The notes beneath the pieces are model-generated. The model was given only the letters and a program-made list of their open reading frames with translations, had not been told where the DNA came from and did not search any database. Made by a program: the position numbers and the translations under genes. Positions 28,086 through 36,781 of a stretch of DNA of 64,000 bases are shown here, piece by piece. Source of the DNA: JAFAXA01 sp963777325 (lineage in GTDB: Bacteria; Pseudomonadota; Alphaproteobacteria; Acetobacterales; Acetobacteraceae); assembly GCA_963777325.1 (NCBI GenBank), contig CAVZQE010000022.1, positions 1 to 64,000 of the forward strand. Reading direction: 5' to 3'. How positions within the stretch are numbered: the first letter of the stretch is position 1; every line of letters starts with the position of its first letter.

Positions 28086-29519
28086 TCAGGCGGAGTAGTA
28101 CATCTCGAACTCGACCGGGTGCGGCGTATGCTCGAACCTGTACACCTCGGACCACTTGAGATCGATGTAGCTCTCGATCTGATCCTTGTGGAACACGTCG
28201 CCCGCGAGCAGGAATTCGTGATCGGCCGCGAGGGATTGGAGCGACTCGCGCAGGCTGCCGCAGACGGTCGGGATATCCTTCAGCTCGTCCGGCGGCAGGT
28301 CGTACAAATCCTTGTCCATCGGGTCGCCGGGATGGATCTTGTTCCGGATGCCGTCGATGCCCGCCATCGCCAGCGCCGTGTACGCAAGATATGGGTTCGC
28401 GGCCGGATCGGGGAACCGGATCTCGACCCGTTTCGCCTTCGGGTTGGTCGTATAGGGAATGCGGCAGGAGGCGGAGCGGTTGCGGGACGAGTAGGCGAGC
28501 AGCACGGGCGCCTCGAAGCCCGGAATCAGGCGCTTGTAGCTGTTCGTGGATGGGTTCGTGAAAGCATTGCAGGCCTTGGCGTGCCTGATGACGCCACCGA
28601 TGAAGTAGAGGCACATCTCGGACAGGTCGGCGTAGCCGTTGCCCGCGAACAGGGGCCTGCCGTCCTTCCAGATGGATTGGTGCGTGTGCATGCCGGAGCC
28701 ATTGTCGCCGTAGATCGGCTTCGGCATGAAGGTCGCGGTCTTGCCGTAGCTGTGGGCGACGTTCTGGACGCAGTATTTGTAGATCTGCATCTCGTCGGCC
28801 ATCTTCGTGAGCGTCGCGAAGCGCGTGCCGAGCTCGTGCTGGCTCTGCGCCACCTCATGATGGTGCTTCTCGATCGTGAGCCCCATCTCGCCCATCGTGG
28901 AGAGCATCTCGGCGCGCAGATCGCTGTCGTTATCGACCGGCGGCACCGGAAAATAGCCGCCCTTGACGGATGGCCGGTGGCCCATATTGCCCTCGGCGTA
29001 GTCCTTCAGGCTTGCTCCCGGGCCTTCGACGCTGTCGATCTGATAGAGGCCGAAATTGCCCCCCGTTCCGAACTTCACGCTGTCGAAGACGAAGAACTCG
29101 GCTTCGGCGCCGACCACGATGCTGTCGCCGATGCCCGAGGACTTCAGATAGGCCTCGCAGCGTTTGGCGGTGGTGCGCGGGTCGCGGCTGTAGCCCTGCC
29201 CAGTGGACGGCTCGATGATGTCGCAGAACATGATGAGCGAGGGCTTGGCGGCGAACGGGTCCATCACGGCCGTGTCCGGGTCCGGCATCAGGATCATGTC
29301 GAACTCATTGATCGCCTTCCATCCGGCGATGGAGGAGCCGTCGAACATGATGCCGTCCTGCATCGAATCCTCGTCGATGGTCGAGACGTGCTGGGCGGTG
29401 TGCTGCCACTTGCCGCGCGGGTCGGTGAACCGGAGATCCACGTACTCGACCGAGTGCTCGGCGATCATCTCCATCACCTTCCCGATGCCCTCGGCGCCGG
29501 TGCTGGGCTTTTTCGACAT
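28086..29519 (-). CDS. glnA: Glutamine synthetase type I
   Basis: 477 residues, forming dodecamers that make glutamine from glutamate, ammonia and ATP. The N-terminal MFDGSSIAGW, the metal-binding VGAEAEFFVFD, the NGSGMHTHQSIWKDG flap region and NRSASCRIPY are all present. The adenylylation site is intact as Tyr406 in KDLYDLPPDE, so control by GlnE adenylylation and PII is expected. It follows glnB by 59 bases on the same strand, the standard glnB-glnA operon. Confidence 0.97.
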   Translation of the reverse strand: MSKKPSTGAEGIGKVMEMIAEHSVEYVDLRFTDPRGKWQHTAQHVSTIDEDSMQDGIMFDGSSIAGWKAINEFDMILMPDPDTAVMDPFAAKPSLIMFCDIIEPSTGQGYSRDPRTTAKRCEAYLKSSGIGDSIVVGAEAEFFVFDSVKFGTGGNFGLYQIDSVEGPGASLKDYAEGNMGHRPSVKGGYFPVPPVDNDSDLRAEMLSTMGEMGLTIEKHHHEVAQSQHELGTRFATLTKMADEMQIYKYCVQNVAHSYGKTATFMPKPIYGDNGSGMHTHQSIWKDGRPLFAGNGYADLSEMCLYFIGGVIRHAKACNAFTNPSTNSYKRLIPGFEAPVLLAYSSRNRSASCRIPYTTNPKAKRVEIRFPDPAANPYLAYTALAMAGIDGIRNKIHPGDPMDKDLYDLPPDELKDIPTVCGSLRESLQSLAADHEFLLAGDVFHKDQIESYIDLKWSEVYRFEHTPHPVEFEMYYSA

Positions 29520-29578
29520 GCTCAGTAGTATCCTCTCATGATTGAGCCGATAGCCGCTCCGCGCGCGTGCGGGCGCGG

Positions 29579-29917
29579 TCAGACCGCGTCGTCGCCGCGC
29601 TCCCCGGTACGAATGCGGATGACTTCCTCGACGGAGGTCACGAAGATCTTGCCGTCGCCGATCCGGCCCGTGCGGGCAGCGTTCACGATCGCCTCCACCG
29701 CCCGTTCCACGACCGCGTCCTCGCAGACGACTTCGAGTTTCACTTTGGGGAGGAAATCGACCACGTATTCGGCTCCACGGTACAGTTCCGTGTGCCCCTT
29801 CTGCCGCCCGAAGCCCTTCGCCTCGATCACCGTGATGCCTTGCAGCCCCACTTCGTGCAACGCTTCCTTCACTTCGTCCAGTTTGAACGGCTTGATGACC
29901 GCCTCGATCTTCTTCAT
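29579..29917 (-). CDS. glnB: Nitrogen regulatory PII protein GlnB
   Basis: 112 residues with the PII T-loop GHTELYRGAEYVVDF (Tyr51 kept), B-loop TGRIGDGKIFV and C-terminal IRIRTGERGDDAV. GlnB signals nitrogen and energy state to GlnE, GlnD and NtrB. It is distinguished from the paralogue at 27477 by its pairing with glnA. It is first in the glnB-glnA operon, which has a good sigma54 promoter candidate about 90-100 bases upstream. Confidence 0.95.
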   Translation of the reverse strand: MKKIEAVIKPFKLDEVKEALHEVGLQGITVIEAKGFGRQKGHTELYRGAEYVVDFLPKVKLEVVCEDAVVERAVEAIVNAARTGRIGDGKIFVTSVEEVIRIRTGERGDDAV

Positions 29918-29983
29918 GCGCTCAACGATCCCGGTAACGCCGGGCTCCCTTCCTTGGCTGCCCGAGCCTGTCGGCATCCCCAC

Positions 29984-30017
29984 AGGTTTGCATGCGCCGT
30001 AGGTTTGCATGCGCCGT
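29984..30017. repeat. Perfect 17-bp tandem repeat upstream of glnB
   Basis: AGGTTTGCATGCGCCGT occurs twice head-to-tail at 29984-30000 and 30001-30017. The second copy contributes the -12 element and spacer of the sigma54 promoter; the first provides a spare -12-like element without a -24 half. Confidence 0.9.
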
Positions 30018-30021
30018 GCCA
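30006..30021 (-). promoter_or_regulatory. Sigma54 promoter candidate for glnB-glnA
   Basis: Read on the - strand: TGGCACG (30021-30015), GCGC, ATGCA (30010-30006). The -24 GG and -12 GC are 12 bases apart as required, and only the first T of TTGC differs from the TGGCACG-N4-TTGCA consensus. A clear NtrC enhancer could not be identified further upstream. Confidence 0.65.
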
Positions 30022-30181
30022 TCCGACAAATCCGGGCCGGATCGCAGAGCCGGGGGGCGCAGCTGGGACCGTGCTGCGCGCCAAAATGAGGCTCGCCTTG
30101 CCCGCTTCTTGTGCATGTGGCCGCCGCGTGCTTTGACCGCGCTCGCGATGAGCAACGGCGGCAAGCGATGAGGACGCCAGG

Positions 30182-31360
30182 ATGAAGACGGTCAATGCGC
30201 TGCTCTCGGCCACGGGCACGACGATCTTTACGGTGATGTCCGGCCTTGCCGCCCAGCACCGGTCCATCAATCTCGGCCAGGGTTTTCCGGACACGGACGG
30301 GCCGGGCGAGGTGGTCCGGGCGGCGGCGGATGCCCTGCTGGACGGCCGCAACCAGTATCCGCCCCTGACCGGCCTCGCCGAGCTGCGCGAGGCGGTGGCG
30401 GCGGCCAATGCCCGCTTCTACGGGTTGGAACTCGACCCCGCGTGCGAGGTGGTCGTCACCTCCGGCGCGACCGAGGCGATCACGGCCTGCCTGATGGCGC
30501 TGCTCGATCCGGGCGACGAGGTCGTGCTGATCGAGCCGCTGTACGACACCTACCTTCCCGTCGTGCAGATGCTCGGCGCGGTGCCGCGCCTGGTGCGCCT
30601 GTGCCCGCCCGGCTGGGAGCTGCCCCGCGCGGAACTCGCCGCCGCCTTCGGCCCGAAAACCAAGGCGATCCTGCTGAACACGCCGATGAACCCGACCGGC
30701 AAGGTGTTCACGGCCGCCGAACTCGCCTTCATCGCCGATCTGATGCAGCGCCACGATGCCTACGCCGTCTGCGACGAGGTCTACGAGCATCTCGTGTTCG
30801 ACGGATGGCGGCATATCCCGCTGATGACGCTGCCCGGACTGCGCGAGCGCTGCCTTCGCATCGGCAGCGCCGGCAAGACCTTCTCCCTCACGGGCTGGAA
30901 GGTCGGCTATGTCAGCGCCCCCGCCCCGCTCGCGGCCGTGGTCGCGAAAGCCCACCAGAACCTGACCTTCACGACGCCGCCGAACCTGCAACGCGCGGTC
31001 GCCCTCGGCCTGCGTCAGCCGGACGGCTATTTCGAGGCGCTCGCGTCCGATCTCGCCGCCAAGCGGGACCGGCTGTCGGCTGGCCTCGCGCGGCTCGGCA
31101 TGGGCGTGCTTCCGTCGCGTGGGAGCTACTTCGTGACAGCGGACTTCGCGCCGCTCGGGTTCGCGGGCAACGACATCGCTTTCTGCCGGCACATCACGGA
31201 GGCGGCCGGGGTGACCGCGATCCCGGTCTCGGCATTCTATGTCTCGGATGCGCCGACGCACTACGCCCGGTTCGCGTTCTGCAAGCGCCTCGAACTGCTG
31301 GAGGAGGCCGTGTCGCGGCTGGCCCGGCATTTCGCGGCCGAGCGGCGAGCCGCGAGTTGA
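30182..31360 (+). CDS. Class I/II PLP aminotransferase (methionine/kynurenine aminotransferase-like)
   Basis: 392 residues of fold-type I. The PLP Lys is K232 in SAGKTFSLTGWKVGY; NTPMNPTGKVF, DEVYEHLVFDGWRH and the C-terminal ARFAFCK (substrate-carboxylate Arg) are standard. INLGQGFPDTDGP and the overall pattern place it near YbdL/kynurenine aminotransferase-type enzymes that favour methionine and aromatic amino acids; exact substrate unproven. It is divergent from glnB across a 264-base region that holds the glnB promoter. Confidence 0.9.
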   Translation: MKTVNALLSATGTTIFTVMSGLAAQHRSINLGQGFPDTDGPGEVVRAAADALLDGRNQYPPLTGLAELREAVAAANARFYGLELDPACEVVVTSGATEAITACLMALLDPGDEVVLIEPLYDTYLPVVQMLGAVPRLVRLCPPGWELPRAELAAAFGPKTKAILLNTPMNPTGKVFTAAELAFIADLMQRHDAYAVCDEVYEHLVFDGWRHIPLMTLPGLRERCLRIGSAGKTFSLTGWKVGYVSAPAPLAAVVAKAHQNLTFTTPPNLQRAVALGLRQPDGYFEALASDLAAKRDRLSAGLARLGMGVLPSRGSYFVTADFAPLGFAGNDIAFCRHITEAAGVTAIPVSAFYVSDAPTHYARFAFCKRLELLEEAVSRLARHFAAERRAAS

Positions 31361-31415
31361 CGGCTGCGACGTTGACGGCGGGGGGCGCGCTGTCCTAAAC
31401 GCCGCGTCCTGGATG

Positions 31416-31491
31416 GCGGGCGTAGCTCAGTTGGCAGAGCGCCAGGTTGTGGTCTTGGATGCCGTGGGTTCGAATCCCATCGCTCGCCCCA
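31416..31491 (+). tRNA. tRNA-His (anticodon GTG)
   Basis: Acceptor GCGGGCG (31416-31422) pairs with CGCTCGC (31481-31487) with one G-U; discriminator C and encoded CCA (31489-31491) follow. The anticodon arm is CCAGG-TTGTGGT-CTTGG with GTG at 31449-31451. The base before position 1 (31415) is G and can pair with C73, giving the extra G(-1) that marks tRNA-His. The amino-acid identity fits the hisS gene in the same window. Confidence 0.97.
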
Positions 31492-31514
31492 GTTCCCCTG
31501 CGAGATGCCGCCGC

Positions 31515-31970
31515 ATGGTTCGCGCACTCACCTGTTTGCTGGCGCTTCTCGTGCTCCCATTCGCTGCACCGTACGCGCAGCGCTTTCAGGCGGCCGAGGG
31601 TCTCTGGCTGACCGAGGACCGGGACGGCGTCGTCGCGATCAGACCGTGCGGAGCCGGGCCGGACCTCTGCGGCTGGATCGTCGGCAACATGCTCGCACCG
31701 GGCGAAAAGATGCCGCTGGACGTGAACGGACATCCTCACTGCCACCTGCAGATCATGTTCGGAATGCACGAGATCGATCCAGGCGTCTGGGACGGAAAAA
31801 TCCGCGACCCCCGTGACGGGCAGCTCTGGAGCGCGCGCATCAGGGTCGATGAGGCGGGCCGGTTGCGCCTGCGCGGCTACATCCTGATCCCGCTGCTCGG
31901 ATCGACCCAGACCTGGACGCGCTGGCCCGGGCGGGTCACGCCGGAGTGCAAGATGGTCCCGTCCTCCTGA
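31515..31970 (+). CDS. DUF2147 family exported protein
   Basis: 151 residues. A signal peptide (MVRALTCLLALLVLPFAAPYAQ) is followed by GLWLTEDRDGVVAIRPCG, LCGWIVGN, DGKIRDPRDGQLWSARIRVDEAGRLRLRGYI and WTRWP, the DUF2147 core. The domain is periplasmic and usually about 110-120 residues; function is unknown. ATG 31515 lies 23 bases after tRNA-His. Its 3' end overlaps the convergent NAD(P)-binding gene by 35 bases, an unusual antisense arrangement. Confidence 0.88.
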   Translation: MVRALTCLLALLVLPFAAPYAQRFQAAEGLWLTEDRDGVVAIRPCGAGPDLCGWIVGNMLAPGEKMPLDVNGHPHCHLQIMFGMHEIDPGVWDGKIRDPRDGQLWSARIRVDEAGRLRLRGYILIPLLGSTQTWTRWPGRVTPECKMVPSS

Positions 31971-32814
31971 ACGTCCGCGCGAGGCCCTCCTGCAGCGCGA
32001 CCGGCCGAATACCGAGAGCCTCGATCATCGGTCCGACGTCGAACGCCTTGTCCTCCATCAACCGCCGCACTTCGCCGGGCCGGATCGTGGGCAAACCCGG
32101 CACGAGCGCGGTCGCCGCCGCCGCGAGGCGCAGCAATCCGCCTGGGACGGATACGATGCGCGGCCGCCGCAATGCCGCGGCGCGGGCGACCGCCCGTACG
32201 AAATCGGCGTAGGGCAGGGGCGCGGGACCAGCCACGACCAGCGTCTCCGGGCCGCTCCAGGGCCGGGCGAGGGCCGCGCGGATGGCGCGGGTCAGGTCGT
32301 CCTGATGCACCGGCTGCACCAGCGCGCGTCCTCCCTCCGGCAACGGCACCACCGGCAGGCGGCGGAGCAGGGCGGCCAGGCGCTGCACGTTGTCCTCGCC
32401 CTGCGCGCCGTAAATCATCGTCGGGTGCAGCATGACGCCGCGCCGGCCGGACGCCGCGAACGCCGCTTCCCCTGCGAGAACGCCGAGACCGTGCGCGTCC
32501 GGCCAGCGTGTGAACTTGCGCGTGCTCCCGAGCAGCACGAATCGGGCCGAGGCGGGGGAGGAAGCGAGCAGCGCCTCGGTGTGCCGGGCGTGGGCGCAGG
32601 ACACGATCCGGCTCGCGCCGTCGAGCGCCGCCCTGAGCGCCGGCGCATCGGCCAGATCCGCGACGCGTGGGCTGCCGGGCAAACCCGTCGCGGCCCAGCG
32701 CGCCGCATCGCGTACCACCGGCATGTAGGCCGCGCCTTCGTCCCGCAACGCGCGGCACAGCGCGGCGCCCGAGCGGCCGGAGGCGCCGACGACGTGGACG
32801 GGACCGGGTTCCAC
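31936..32814 (-). CDS. NAD(P)H-binding (atypical SDR, NDUFA9-like) protein
   Basis: 292 residues from GTG 32814. The nucleotide-binding GASGRSGAALCRAL is at the N-terminus, followed by VLLGSTRKF, HPTMIYGAQGEDNVQRL (with the YG of the active-site region) and VQPVHQDDLTRAI, typical of extended SDR proteins such as NDUFA9-like quinone-associated or nucleoside-diphosphate-sugar epimerase-like enzymes. No ATG is near the expected N-terminus and there is no clear ribosome-binding site, so GTG is a best guess. The GST gene ends 34 bases upstream on the same strand. Confidence 0.78.
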   Translation of the reverse strand: MEPGPVHVVGASGRSGAALCRALRDEGAAYMPVVRDAARWAATGLPGSPRVADLADAPALRAALDGASRIVSCAHARHTEALLASSPASARFVLLGSTRKFTRWPDAHGLGVLAGEAAFAASGRRGVMLHPTMIYGAQGEDNVQRLAALLRRLPVVPLPEGGRALVQPVHQDDLTRAIRAALARPWSGPETLVVAGPAPLPYADFVRAVARAAALRRPRIVSVPGGLLRLAAAATALVPGLPTIRPGEVRRLMEDKAFDVGPMIEALGIRPVALQEGLARTFRRTGPSCTPA

Positions 32815-32848
32815 TTCGGGCGTTCGCGGAGAGGGGAACCAGTCGCCG

Positions 32849-33502
32849 CTATTCTGGCGCGCGGCCCGCCGCCTTATCCTGCTCGGCGAGCAGCGCCTCA
32901 TCCCGCTGCGCCGCACGCGCAATCGCCGTGCGCGCGCTGAACCGCTCGAGATAGGCCGCGATCTCGGGCGTGACGGGCACCACGCCGAACCGGGTCGTCC
33001 AGTGCAGCGCCGAACCCCACACCACGTCGGCGGCGGTGAAGCGCTCGCCGAGCAGCCACGGCCCATGCGCGAGTTGCGCGTTCACGACCCGCATGACCGT
33101 CTCGTAGTCGCCGTAGGGCGACATGGAAGGCCGCCCCGAATCCCGCTGCAACGCGCGATCGCTCACCGCCGGTTCGAAGCAGGCGGCGTAGAACACCATC
33201 CAGCGCAGATACGGCCCGCGCGCCGCATCGTCGAGCGCGGGCGCGAGCCCGGCGGCCGGGAAGAGATCGGCCAGGAACAGGGCGATGGCCACCTGCTCCG
33301 TCACGAGCTGACCCCGGTGCACGATCGCCGGAATCTTGCCCATGGGGTTGACGGCGAGGTAGGCGGGTTTGCGCTGCTCGCCGGCCTTGAAGTCGAGCAG
33401 CCGCAGCTCGAACGCGACGCCTAGCTCCTCGAGCAGCGCGAGCGTCGCGGAGGAGCGGGTGCGCGGGGCGTGGTAAAAGATCAGCTCTTGGGCATCGCTC
33501 AT
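32849..33502 (-). CDS. Glutathione S-transferase family protein
   Basis: 217 residues. A thioredoxin-like N-domain (LIFYHAPRTRSSATLALLEELG, with AVNPMGKIPAIVHRGQLVTEQVAI giving the cis-Pro and glutathione gamma-Glu contacts) and an all-helical C-domain with LLGERFTAADVVWGSALHW. The serine in the RTRSSA region is the likely activator. Substrate unknown. It is the first gene of a leftward pair with the NAD(P)-binding protein. Confidence 0.88.
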   Translation of the reverse strand: MSDAQELIFYHAPRTRSSATLALLEELGVAFELRLLDFKAGEQRKPAYLAVNPMGKIPAIVHRGQLVTEQVAIALFLADLFPAAGLAPALDDAARGPYLRWMVFYAACFEPAVSDRALQRDSGRPSMSPYGDYETVMRVVNAQLAHGPWLLGERFTAADVVWGSALHWTTRFGVVPVTPEIAAYLERFSARTAIARAAQRDEALLAEQDKAAGRAPE

Positions 33503-33681
33503 CGGGGGGCCTCCCGTTCCGGTGGCGCCAAGCTAGAACAAACTCGGAACGACGGTCAACCGCGTGTCGTACGCGTTCCAAGGATGATTCCGGCTCTATG
33601 CTCCGTGCAGATGCTGGGCCTATACGAGCGCTCCGGCTTTAGTCCCACAAAAAACGAAACGTAATCGAGAGCGAGGAACGC

Positions 33682-34950
33682 ATGAAACGTGTATCTTTTG
33701 AACGACTGAGCCAAGCCGGGGTGCTGGCAAGCTTGGTCCTGTCGGGCCTTATCGCCGCCGCCGTCGTCCCTTGCGAGGCACAAGGGTTCGGCCGCAGTGC
33801 TTCCGGACATTGGGTGGGCACGTGGGGTGCCAGCCCCTCGGATCCGCTCCCCGGGGCAACGTCGCCCGGCTATAGCAACCAGACTGTGCGGCAGGTCGCT
33901 CACATCAGCATTGGCGGCCAGTTCGTTCGTCTGCGGCTGTCCAACATGCTGAATGCTAGGGCTGTACAGATCGGCTCTGTGCATATCGCGCTGTCGGCGG
34001 GCAATGGCGCGATCGTGCCTGGTTCGGACCAAGCGGTGCTGTTCAGTGGCAGGGGAGCGACGACGATTCCCCACGGGGCGGTCGTCATCAGCGATCCCGT
34101 CAGTCTGGCCGTCCCGGCCGAAGCCGATCTCGCCGTGAGTATCTACTTCCCTCAGGCGACCGGACCGATCTCCGAGCACTCCACTGGGCAGCAGAATGCC
34201 TACGTCGCGAGCGGAGACGCCTCCGGCACGGTGAGCTTGGACGGGGCCACCGCAATTCTGAGCCGCCCGCTGCTGAGCGATCTAGAGGTGTACGGAGCGC
34301 GCCAGGAGCGTGCGGTCGTAACATTCGGCGACTCGATCACGGATGGCGTGAACTCCACCGTGAACGCAAACCTACGGTGGCCCGACGATCTCGCAACGCT
34401 TCTTGTTGACCGGTTTGGCAACCGAGTGGGCGTTGTCAATGCCGGTATCAACGGCAACCGCCTGCTGAGCGAAGGAACGAGCCCGAACGCGCTAAGCCGG
34501 TTCGACCGCGACGTGCTTTCAAAGGCGGGGGTCAAATACGTCACTGTATTGCTCGGCATCAACGATATCGGCCACGCGCCAGATACCCCGGTCACCACAG
34601 ACCAAATCATCGCGGCACTACAACAGGTGGCGGAGCGGGCGCATGACAAGGGACTCTTGGCGTACGTTGCAACCCTGACGCCGGTCGGGAACTCGAAATA
34701 CAGTTCGGACTCGACGGAGGCGATGCGCCAAGCGGTTAACGCTTGGATCAGGTCCAGTGGTGCGTTCGACGCGGTGTTGGACTTCGACAGAGCCACGCTC
34801 GACCCGAGCAACCCCACCCAGCTTCGGCCGGAATACGACAGTGGCGATCACCTGCACCCAAACGACTTGGGCTACGCTGCCATGGCCGCGTCGATCAATC
34901 TGAGCCTGTTCGGGCCAGAAGTGCTACAAGCTCTCGGAGCGCGGGAGTGA
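33682..34950 (+). CDS. Secreted SGNH/GDSL hydrolase
   Basis: 422 residues. A signal peptide ends near VPCEAQG (about residue 34), then a beta-sandwich-like N-domain precedes the SGNH domain. GDSITDGVN supplies the Ser, GINGN and GINDIGHA the oxyanion Gly and Asn, and SGDHLHPND the Asp/His. It probably acts on esters or acyl groups outside the cell; carbohydrate esterase is one option. Codon choice is looser and GC lower than in the flanking chromosome, and it directly adjoins a transposon, so transfer is likely. Confidence 0.88.
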   Translation: MKRVSFERLSQAGVLASLVLSGLIAAAVVPCEAQGFGRSASGHWVGTWGASPSDPLPGATSPGYSNQTVRQVAHISIGGQFVRLRLSNMLNARAVQIGSVHIALSAGNGAIVPGSDQAVLFSGRGATTIPHGAVVISDPVSLAVPAEADLAVSIYFPQATGPISEHSTGQQNAYVASGDASGTVSLDGATAILSRPLLSDLEVYGARQERAVVTFGDSITDGVNSTVNANLRWPDDLATLLVDRFGNRVGVVNAGINGNRLLSEGTSPNALSRFDRDVLSKAGVKYVTVLLGINDIGHAPDTPVTTDQIIAALQQVAERAHDKGLLAYVATLTPVGNSKYSSDSTEAMRQAVNAWIRSSGAFDAVLDFDRATLDPSNPTQLRPEYDSGDHLHPNDLGYAAMAASINLSLFGPEVLQALGARE

Positions 34951-34976
34951 GAGATGCAGGGCGGCTGAGGCCGGAT

Positions 34977-34984
34977 TAAGGAAA
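34977..34984 (+). repeat. Target-site duplication, left copy
   Basis: TAAGGAAA immediately left of the transposon. The identical 8 bases follow its right end at 41731-41738. Eight bases is the usual duplication for IS1595-family elements. Confidence 0.9.
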
Positions 34985-35023
34985 GGCGATATAATACTTG
35001 CCAAACCCACCTACCAGATGTAG
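34985..35023 (+). repeat. Left terminal inverted repeat of the IS1595-type transposon
   Basis: Begins GGCGATATA and ends GATGTAG. It matches the reverse complement of 41692-41730 at 34 of 39 positions (mismatches at 10, 13, 28, 29 and 31), including a 14-base run TTGCCAAACCCACC. It also contains the -35 box of the transposase promoter. Confidence 0.92.
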
Positions 35024-35026
35024 GAT
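34998..35026 (+). promoter_or_regulatory. Transposase promoter inside the left repeat
   Basis: TTGCCA (34998-35003), a 17-base spacer and TAGGAT (35021-35026) lie 22 bases before the transposase ATG. The -35 is inside the conserved part of the inverted repeat, so the other end has a related promoter pointing inward. Confidence 0.55.
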
Positions 35027-35048
35027 AGCGCCATAGTCGAGGTCGGCC

Positions 35049-35981
35049 ATGGCAAGCGTTCTCAACCAGCCCTATTTTCAGGACGAAGAAGCAGCCTACG
35101 CGAAGCTAGAAAGCTTTGTATGGCCGAATGGTCCTGTGTGCCCGCACTGCGGCAGCACGGACAGGATGCGGCGCATGGGCGGTGCGGCAACTCGGGCCGG
35201 TCTCTATAAGTGCTACGCATGCCGGAAGCAGAGCCGGGTCACGGTTGGCACCGTGTTCGAGAGCAGTCACATCAAGTTGCATGTGTGGTTGCAGGCCGTT
35301 TATCTCATGTGCTCCAGCAAGAAGGGCATCAGTTCCAACCAGCTCGCGCGCACGCTTGGCCTCACGGTCAAGTCGGCTTGGTTCATGTCGCATCGTATCC
35401 GCGAAGCGATGACGAGCGGTGTTGGTCTCCCGCCTCTCGGTGGAGAGGGCGCAACGGTCGAGATTGACGAGACGTTCATCGGCAAGAAGCGCGATAAGCC
35501 AGCGAAGGCGAGGGGCTATGCCCACAAGCATGCGGTGCTGACGCTTGTAGAGCGCGGCAAGGGCAGTCGGTCCTTCCACGTTGACGGCACGAAGGCGACC
35601 GATCTTGAGCCGATCATCAAGGCGCACGTCCATCCGAAGTCGCAGGTAATGACCGATGAAGCTGGTCAGTATGTCGGACTTCGCAAGCACTTTGCCGGGC
35701 ACGACGTGGTGCGGCACGGCGCTGGCGAATATGTGCGTGGAGACGCCCACACGAATACGGTCGAGGGCTTCTACAGCGTGTTCAAGCGGGGCATGAAGGG
35801 TGTTTATCAGCACTGTGCCGAGAAGCATCTTTATCGCTACGTGGCTGAGTTTGACTTCCGCTACAACAACCGGATCAAGCTGGGCGTGGACGATGCGCGG
35901 CGGACGGCGAATGTGCTGCGCGGGATCGTGGGCAAGCGGCTGAAATACCGGGACTCGTCGTCGGCTGCTGCAACAGACTAG
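35049..35981 (+). CDS. IS1595-family (ISXO2-like) transposase
   Basis: 310 residues. The N-terminus has a zinc ribbon (CPHCGSTDRMRRMGG ... YKCYACRKQ) that is standard for this family, followed by a helix-turn-helix-like segment (GISSNQLARTLGLTVKSAWFMSHRIREAM). The ISXO2 catalytic core is complete: first Asp in VEIDETFIGKK, second Asp in VMTDEAGQYVG and the final acidic/Asn block HTNTVEGFYSVFKRGMKGVYQH. The gene is intact and could be active. ATG 35049 fits the family start. Confidence 0.94.
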   Translation: MASVLNQPYFQDEEAAYAKLESFVWPNGPVCPHCGSTDRMRRMGGAATRAGLYKCYACRKQSRVTVGTVFESSHIKLHVWLQAVYLMCSSKKGISSNQLARTLGLTVKSAWFMSHRIREAMTSGVGLPPLGGEGATVEIDETFIGKKRDKPAKARGYAHKHAVLTLVERGKGSRSFHVDGTKATDLEPIIKAHVHPKSQVMTDEAGQYVGLRKHFAGHDVVRHGAGEYVRGDAHTNTVEGFYSVFKRGMKGVYQHCAEKHLYRYVAEFDFRYNNRIKLGVDDARRTANVLRGIVGKRLKYRDSSSAAATD

Positions 35982-36031
35982 CCGTGGGAGTCAAGGCAGG
36001 GGTAGAATCCTCCCAGCAGGGGATGGTTCGT

Positions 36032-36781
36032 ATGGCCCAGCCTAGTGACATAGACGCAGATCTGACTTTTGAGATTAGCGGTAGCGCGGTGACGCCAGAG
36101 CGCTTTCAGCGGACGTTGTCCGCATTCTTTGACTTGCTATCAGAGGTCACGAGAGCGGTGACGCCGGATGGCGAGCGCGTTGAATGGCGTGTGCAAGTCA
36201 AGCAGGGCAGCAATCTTGTCGGTGTGATGCCCGCCCCAGGCGTTCCGGCCGCAGTGATTGCAAGCGTGCGTCAAGCGATTATCGCAGGTTTGGAGCATTT
36301 GGAACGAGAGGCCGTCGAGCCTGCGGCTTTTACCGAGCGGGCGCTCATTAGCGTGCGTCGTCTCGTGTCCGGCCTTGGAAACCGCGAGGGCGACGATACA
36401 AGCGTCCGTGTCTGGGGGCAGCGGGCTGCCGTCCCTATCACGCAGCACCTTGCGGATAACGTTGGCGAAGTGCTTGGAGAAGCGTATGCGGATGAAGGCT
36501 CTGTTGAAGGGCGGCTGCGAACTGTGTCTGAGGCCGGGGGCTTCCGTATCGTCATTTACGAGCCAGTGTTCGGAAAGTCCATTCGCTGCGATGTTCCAGA
36601 ATATCTCATCCCCACGGCATTGGAACTGTTCGGGCAACGCGTTGAGGCATATGGCAGGGTCAGCTATCGCCGCGACGGCACGATTGCGCGGGTGTCCGTC
36701 GAGGACATTGTTTCCATACCCCCCGACAGAGACCTACCCAGCCATGAAGACGTTCGAGGCATCTTGCAGGGCAACGCGTGA
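36032..36781 (+). CDS. Transposon cargo protein of unknown function
   Basis: About 249 residues from ATG 36032 (AGGGG at 36017-36021); ATG 36023 or GTG 35984 would lengthen it by 3 or 16. The N-terminal half, DLTFEISGSAVTPERFQRTLSAFFDLLSEVTRAV then WRVQVKQGSNLVGVMP, suggests an alpha/beta domain; the C-terminal half has RTVSEAGGFRIVIYEPVFGKSIRCDVPEY and GRVSYRRDGTIARVSVEDIV. I do not recognise a family. The next gene, a PIN protein, overlaps its stop by GTGA, so the two are made together and may act as partners. Confidence 0.75.
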   Translation: MAQPSDIDADLTFEISGSAVTPERFQRTLSAFFDLLSEVTRAVTPDGERVEWRVQVKQGSNLVGVMPAPGVPAAVIASVRQAIIAGLEHLEREAVEPAAFTERALISVRRLVSGLGNREGDDTSVRVWGQRAAVPITQHLADNVGEVLGEAYADEGSVEGRLRTVSEAGGFRIVIYEPVFGKSIRCDVPEYLIPTALELFGQRVEAYGRVSYRRDGTIARVSVEDIVSIPPDRDLPSHEDVRGILQGNA

